Shown here in pieces: positions 60,338-63,914 of a stretch of DNA of 63,914 nt. The position numbers and the translations under genes are program-made. Origin of the DNA: Streptomyces blattellae. Its GTDB lineage: Bacteria > Actinomycetota > Actinomycetes > Streptomycetales > Streptomycetaceae. The stretch is taken from NCBI RefSeq assembly GCF_009709555.1, contig NZ_WJBG01000236.1, positions 1 through 63,914 of the forward strand, read 5' to 3'. Position 1 is the first letter of the stretch. Every line of letters starts with the position of its first letter. The notes under the pieces are model-generated. The model searched no databases, was not told the DNA's origin, and saw nothing but the letters and a program-made list of their open reading frames with translations.

Positions 60338-60981
60338 CGCGGGCAGTCGGTGGCAGGGGCCCGGTGCGGGGAGCGCTACGAAGCGTCGCTGCCAGGCCCC
60401 CGCGCCCGTCTCCCGCCCCTCGTCATCGGGTGCTGCACAGGACACTGCGCCGCCGTCATCCTGCAGCCTGTTCTCCGCCTGGACCAAGCCCGGAGACCGT
60501 GGCGGCGATGGAGCGCTTCATGGCTGCCAACGGCGTGGAGCTCACGCGTGCGGATACCAAGGCCGCCGTGCTCCTGGGCTTCACGGGAGCGGTCCTCGGC
60601 GTCTTCATCACGGTGACCAGGAGCGCCGACGCCGGACAGGCGCCCAACGCCTGGAAAATGCACGTACTGTGGTGGACCGCCGTCATCAGTGCACTGCTGG
60701 CCATCGTCTGCTTCGTGTGCGCCATCGCCCCGCGCCGCCGCGGAGGGCGGCGCCAGGGCACGGTCGCTCCCGGTTACTTCGAGCACCTCACGCCGGAACT
60801 GGGCGGCGAGCGGCTGAGCCGCGCCTTCGAACGGGTTGGGCACAATCCCACCGGCCCATTGCTGTCCTCCCTGGTGAGGACCAGCGAGATCATTCGCACC
60901 AAATACCGCTGGATCGAAACGGGAACCGTTCTGCTGCTTGTCGCACTTCCGCAGTTCGCCGTCACTCTACGGCCGGCATGA
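60334..60981 (+). CDS. Pycsar-type transmembrane effector (PycTM)
   Basis: 215 residues. The first 58 are Arg/Pro-rich and may be untranslated (ATG 60508 is an inner start). The core is the Pycsar effector fold: LTRADTKAAVLLGFTGAVLG (about 70-89), membrane helices at about 77-95, 110-131 and 197-212, IAPRRRGG at the end of helix 2, YFEHLTP, SLVRTSEIIRTKYRWIETG before the last helix. This pattern (ADTKA ... APRR ... YF ... KY-W) is the PycTM signature. When bound by a cyclic pyrimidine nucleotide, PycTM disrupts the membrane. Last gene of the operon. Confidence 0.85.
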   Translation: MTRAVGGRGPVRGALRSVAARPPRPSPAPRHRVLHRTLRRRHPAACSPPGPSPETVAAMERFMAANGVELTRADTKAAVLLGFTGAVLGVFITVTRSADAGQAPNAWKMHVLWWTAVISALLAIVCFVCAIAPRRRGGRRQGTVAPGYFEHLTPELGGERLSRAFERVGHNPTGPLLSSLVRTSEIIRTKYRWIETGTVLLLVALPQFAVTLRPA

Positions 60982-61682
60982 GGGAGAGCACGAAGAGACC
61001 GACTGGTTGGACGATCATGTCCAACCCCAGCCGGTCCGAGACCTGCACCGTTCCGACAAATCTGCGGCCGAAGCACGACGAAGCCTCCAGGCCGTGATCA
61101 GTCGGGGCCTTGCATTTGCCCTGCTGGGCAGAGCTTTGCCCATCCGTCGTGATCAGTTCCAGCCGGTGCTGCCCGAACGTCGACGGCGAGGGCCCGGGAC
61201 GATCCCTAGTGCGAGCGGCTGTCGGCCGTGACACGCGCACGCGCCGGGCGATCTCCTCGTGACTGATCCGCCCCTGGGCGGAGTCCGGACTGACGATCTT
61301 CCGGTCCACCGCGTCCAGGTCCTTGGCCAACCATGTCCGTCCGTTCGAGGCGAGGGGCCGGGCCCCATCATCCCTCGTGTCGATGTACGGCACCCTCGCG
61401 GTCTCCGCTCGGGCGGAGGCCATGGGCTCGAACGCGTGAGGGGCGACCGTCGGCCGGGGCGCTCAGATGGGTGTTGCGTGTGCGGACGGTCGTACCCTGG
61501 GCGATGCCTCCGACACGGCGTGTATTCCGGCCTCGCCAGGCGCGCTGGAGGTGATCCGGCGATCGCCTGCCCGCTCCCGGATGGGACTGTCGCGGAGATC
61601 GATGCCGTCGCGGCATCCCCGACGCCGGGGCGGGCACGGGCCTGCTCGCGAGGTTCTCATGTACATCTGCTACATTTGTGAC
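60982..61682. other. decayed 700-bp stretch between PycTM and toxin-antitoxin genes
   Basis: No confident gene. A minus-strand reading near 61160-61423 (KDLDAVDRKIVSPDSAQGRI, SHEEIARRVRVSRPTA) looks like a helix-turn-helix fragment. Readings in other frames are not protein-like. There is no terminator obvious after 60981. Confidence 0.45.
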
Positions 61683-61964
61683 ATGAGTGATCCAGTGATC
61701 GAATCCATGGCCGATGTCCGCAGCCACCTCGCCGACGTCATCGATCGTGCTCGTCGGGAGGAAACCCCGACGATCATCACTCGGCGCGGCAGGCAGGAAG
61801 CCGTCGTGATCGACATCCAGGAGTACCAGCGCCTGCGTGAGATCGCGGAGAACGCCGAGGAGGCGTGGCTCAACCGACTGGCCGACGAAGCTGAGTCCGA
61901 GGGTATCGAGGGGTCGGTCTCGCTCGAAGAGATGGCCGCCTTGCTGCGCGCTCATCAGGGCTGA
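61683..61964 (+). CDS. YefM/Phd-family antitoxin
   Basis: 93 residues. MSDPVIESMADVRSHLADVI, DRARREETPTIITRRGRQEA, VVIDIQEYQRL is the full N-terminal DNA-binding fold of Phd/YefM; the C-terminal half is the toxin-neutralising tail (LEEMAALLRA). TACATT (61671-61676) lies 7 bases before the ATG, so it may be leaderless or have its -10 box there. RelE follows after 4 bases. Confidence 0.9.
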   Translation: MSDPVIESMADVRSHLADVIDRARREETPTIITRRGRQEAVVIDIQEYQRLREIAENAEEAWLNRLADEAESEGIEGSVSLEEMAALLRAHQG

Positions 61965-61968
61965 CCTC

Positions 61969-62250
61969 ATGGGGTACGTCACGCGCTTCACGTCGCACGC
62001 TCAACGAGACATGCTCAAGGTCCCGCGCCCGGACGCCCTGCGCATCCTGTACCGCCTCACCGAACTCCAGAAGGCGATGGACGCGGGGGACACCACGGCG
62101 TTCGACATCAAGGCCCTACAAGGGCACAGTGCCCGCTGGCGGCTCAGGGTCGGCGACTACCGCGTCGTCTACACCGTTGAGGACGGTCAGTTGATCGTGT
62201 GGGTCCTGGCCGTAGGCAACCGTCGCGACTTCTACCACCAAGTTCCGTAG
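61969..62250 (+). CDS. RelE/ParE-family toxin
   Basis: 93 residues: MGYVTRFTSHAQRDMLKVPR, ITELQ-type helix, ALQGHSARWRLRVGDYRVVY, VLAVGNRRDFYHQ. RWRLRVGDYRVVY and RRDFY are the RelE signature, including basic residues used to cut mRNA on the ribosome. It overlaps nothing but lies 4 bases after the antitoxin. The pair is likely functional and could stabilise the island. Confidence 0.9.
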   Translation: MGYVTRFTSHAQRDMLKVPRPDALRILYRLTELQKAMDAGDTTAFDIKALQGHSARWRLRVGDYRVVYTVEDGQLIVWVLAVGNRRDFYHQVP

Positions 62251-62346
62251 GCCCCCGCTGCGCAGATTGGTGTCGACTGCCCGCCGGGAGTTACGGGAGC
62301 CTGCGCCTGCCTGTTTGCCGAGATGCCCCGAATGTCGCCTGTAAAC

Positions 62347-62364
62347 GTAACCAAAACTGCAACC
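62347..62364. repeat. right copy of direct repeat bracketing the island
   Basis: GTAACCAAAACTGCAACC. See the left copy at 55292. Lies between the RelE stop and the terminator. Confidence 0.5.
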
Positions 62365-62373
62365 GACGCACAC

Positions 62374-62412
62374 CGAAGAGCCGAGCCGCAATCGCGGCTC
62401 GGCTCTTCGTTT
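62374..62412 (+). terminator. rho-independent terminator
   Basis: A perfect 16-bp stem, CGAAGAGCCGAGCCGC (62374-62389) with its complement at 62394-62409, loop AATC, followed by TTTCGC. Most likely ends the toxin-antitoxin operon; the form is also like the hairpins that follow tRNA genes in this window. Confidence 0.85.
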
Positions 62413-62443
62413 CGCCTGGTCAGACACCCCATGTCGTTTGGTG

Positions 62444-63670
62444 TCAAGCGGTATGGGGTTGTGCGTGGTGCGACCAGGCGGTTGCTTCGTCGTAGAGGGT
62501 GCGGGTCTTGAGGCATCCGTGGAGGATGCCGACGAGCCTGTTGCCGACCTGGCGGAGGGCAGAGTTGTAGCCGGCCTCGCGGGCTCGCTGCTTGTCGTAG
62601 TACCGGCGGGCGCCGGGTGAGGCCCGCAGGGCGGAGAACGCCTGGCGCTGAAGCGCGTCGGCGAGCCGGTTGTTGCGCACGTAGCGGGCCTGGACGGTGT
62701 GGCTCTTGCCGGAGGCCCGGGTAACGGGGCTGGTTCCGGCGTAGTTCTTGCGGGCCTTGGCGGAGCTGTAACGGGTGGGATCGTCCCCGAACTCGGCGAG
62801 CACCCGGGCGCCGGTGATCTCTCCGATGCCGGGCATGGAGAGGTAGATCTCAGCGTCCGGGTGCGCGAGAAAATGCGCCTTCACCTGCTCTTCCATCGCG
62901 GCTATCTGTTCGTTGAGGGCGATCAGGAGACGAGCATGGGCGGTCGTGGTGGCCCCGTAGGCGGCGGCCACCGGCTCGGGCAGTTCCAGGTGCTTCTCGC
63001 GCAAGGCGGCCTGGATGGCCCCGGCCTTCTGGTCCCGGTTGTGGCGTCGGGCGCGGGCCAAGATGGCGGTGATCTGGATGCGGGTGAGCCTGGCCGCCGC
63101 CTGGGGGGTGGGCGCCTTGATGAGCAGTTCCAGCGCGTCGGTGCTGGTCAGCTCCAGGCTCGCGTAGGCGTTCAGGGCTGCGGGGAAGTACTCGCGCAGC
63201 GTGTTGCGCAGTCGTTGGAAGGTGCGGGTGCGTTCCCAGATCAGGGTCTGGTGGGCGCGGGCGACGACCTTGACGGCCTGGGCCTGGTCGCTGTCGCCGG
63301 CGATGGGCCGCAGCTGGTCGCGGTCGATGCGGACCATGTCGGCCAGCGCGTGGGCGTCGCCTCTGTCGCTCTTGGCGCCGGAGGTGCTGTACCGCTCCTT
63401 GAACCGGGCGACCTGCCGAGGGTTGATCGCGTAGACCCGGTAGCCGGCCGCAAGCAGGGCCTGCACCCAGGTGCCGCGGTCCGTCTCGATCCCGACGATC
63501 ACGTCGCAGGGGACGAGGTCCTCACCCGCATGCTTCGCCACAAGCTCGTGGAGCTTGGTGATACCGTCCGCGCCCTCGGGCAACCTTGCGGTCGCGAGGC
63601 GGCGGCCGGTGGTGTCCTGGACTTCGACATCGTGGTGGTCCTCGGCCCAGTCGTCGCCGATCAGCAGCAA
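62444..63670 (-). mobile_element. IS110-family transposase
   Basis: 408 residues. The DEDD catalytic domain has D6 in LLIGDDWAEDHHD, E62 in VIVGIETDRGTW, D102 and D105 in KSDRGDAHALADM. The Tnp20 domain has SMPGIGEITGARVLAEFGDD and, after it, the serine-containing AGTSPVTRASGKSH. The frame is full length and intact. IS110 elements recombine by a bridge RNA encoded beside the transposase. Terminal ends are not recognisable by eye. Confidence 0.9.
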
Positions 63671-63914
63671 CTCATCCTCCAGGTCAGGTACTTCCCGGTC
63701 ATGCAGCCCGCGGAAGACACGGCACGCGGCCTAATGGATCCAGTGCTCACGCTCAGCTCGGCGGGCACGCCACCCCATCAGCGGTCATGGCCTTCCGGCC
63801 AACCAGCAGGGGCACGGTCTGACCACAGAACTCACAGTGGTTCCGGCGACATAAGTGCTCACCTGCTGGCGGCTACGGCACCGAGTCTCTCCGACCCGGC
63901 AGCTCCCATTAGGC
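63671..63914. other. non-coding flank of the IS110 element
   Basis: Upstream non-coding side of the transposase, where related elements encode the bridge RNA. Contains short dyads such as GGCCTTCCGGCC (63791-63802). No gene supported. The window ends here. Confidence 0.45.

Noticed and set aside
60982..61423. 153-residue minus-strand open frame as a real gene
   Set aside because: Only about 40 residues look protein-like; the rest is low quality and its end overlaps PycTM.
62280..62364. tRNA gene before the hairpin at 62374
   Set aside because: The hairpin resembles those after tRNAs here, but no cloverleaf can be folded in the preceding 90 bases.

Overview
The window is high-GC actinobacterial chromosome, almost certainly Streptomyces. 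Third codon positions are strongly GC-rich, GTG and TTG starts are common, and genes are often translationally coupled through ATGA or GTGA overlaps. The pair of SigB-type sigma factors (sigF/sigN-like) next to tRNA-Ser, tadA, a TadA-associated protein and upp matches the S. coelicolor gene order as I remember it. Short palindromic repeats of the kind scattered through Streptomyces genomes are present, several of them inside reading frames.

Layout. 0.2-2.8 kb: tRNA-Ser(GCT), tRNA-Arg(ACG), a broken gene beside the tRNA, a NUDIX hydrolase and a DUF2797 protein. 3.0-9.4 kb: one operon with an OmpR-type response regulator, a sensor kinase carrying a repetitive tail, a GtrA-fused polyprenyl-phosphate glycosyltransferase and a GT39 membrane glycosyltransferase. 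9.5-11.9 kb: an MFS exporter and a TetR regulator. 12-17.3 kb: a PPOX protein, then marR, an exporter fused to carboxypeptidase-regulatory-like repeats, and a YceI protein. 17.4-25.2 kb: conserved core genes including the two sigma factors, tRNA-Ser(CGA), tadA, upp and a LytR_C protein. 25.4-28.1 kb: small membrane or secreted proteins, a HhH-GPD protein and a frameshifted siderophore-interacting gene. 28.1-34 kb: an iron-box-controlled penicillin-acylase-family gene with a siderophore-type acetyltransferase, then CopC/CopD and CorA.

From 34 kb the window becomes more accessory. 34.3-39.5 kb holds an AraC regulator and a coupled three-gene module: a large membrane protein, a CHAT protease and a Pepco-like small protein. 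39.5-41.3 kb is decayed sequence with a SUKH-like remnant. 41.4-43.7 kb is a YihY / holin / DUF3618 / DUF4235 membrane cluster, the holin gene frameshifted at a G run, followed by tandem repeats. 44-48.5 kb has a second siderophore-interacting protein, a TetR with two strong operators, an SDR and a fused MFS/spermidine-synthase protein. 49-54.4 kb encodes a lipoprotein and two tandem receptor-like Ser/Thr kinases whose outer domain is a type-1 ABC solute-binding fold.

The strongest candidate for a new system is 55.4-61.0 kb: a Crp/Fnr regulator, a class-III nucleotide-cyclase-like protein, a STAND-like NTPase, a band-7/SPFH-like protein and a Pycsar-type transmembrane effector (PycTM), the last four tightly coupled. 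The cyclase C-terminus and the NTPase N-terminus share an N-x-N-x-G-x-V-x-G-x-Q-x-V-x-N motif resembling bacterial amyloid signalling motifs. I read this as a Pycsar-like anti-phage system in which an NTPase sensor may recruit the cyclase by homotypic contact. It is followed by a YefM/RelE toxin-antitoxin pair and an IS110 transposase, and an 18-bp imperfect direct repeat (55,292 and 62,347) brackets this block. No CRISPR array, rRNA or biosynthetic megasynthase was seen.
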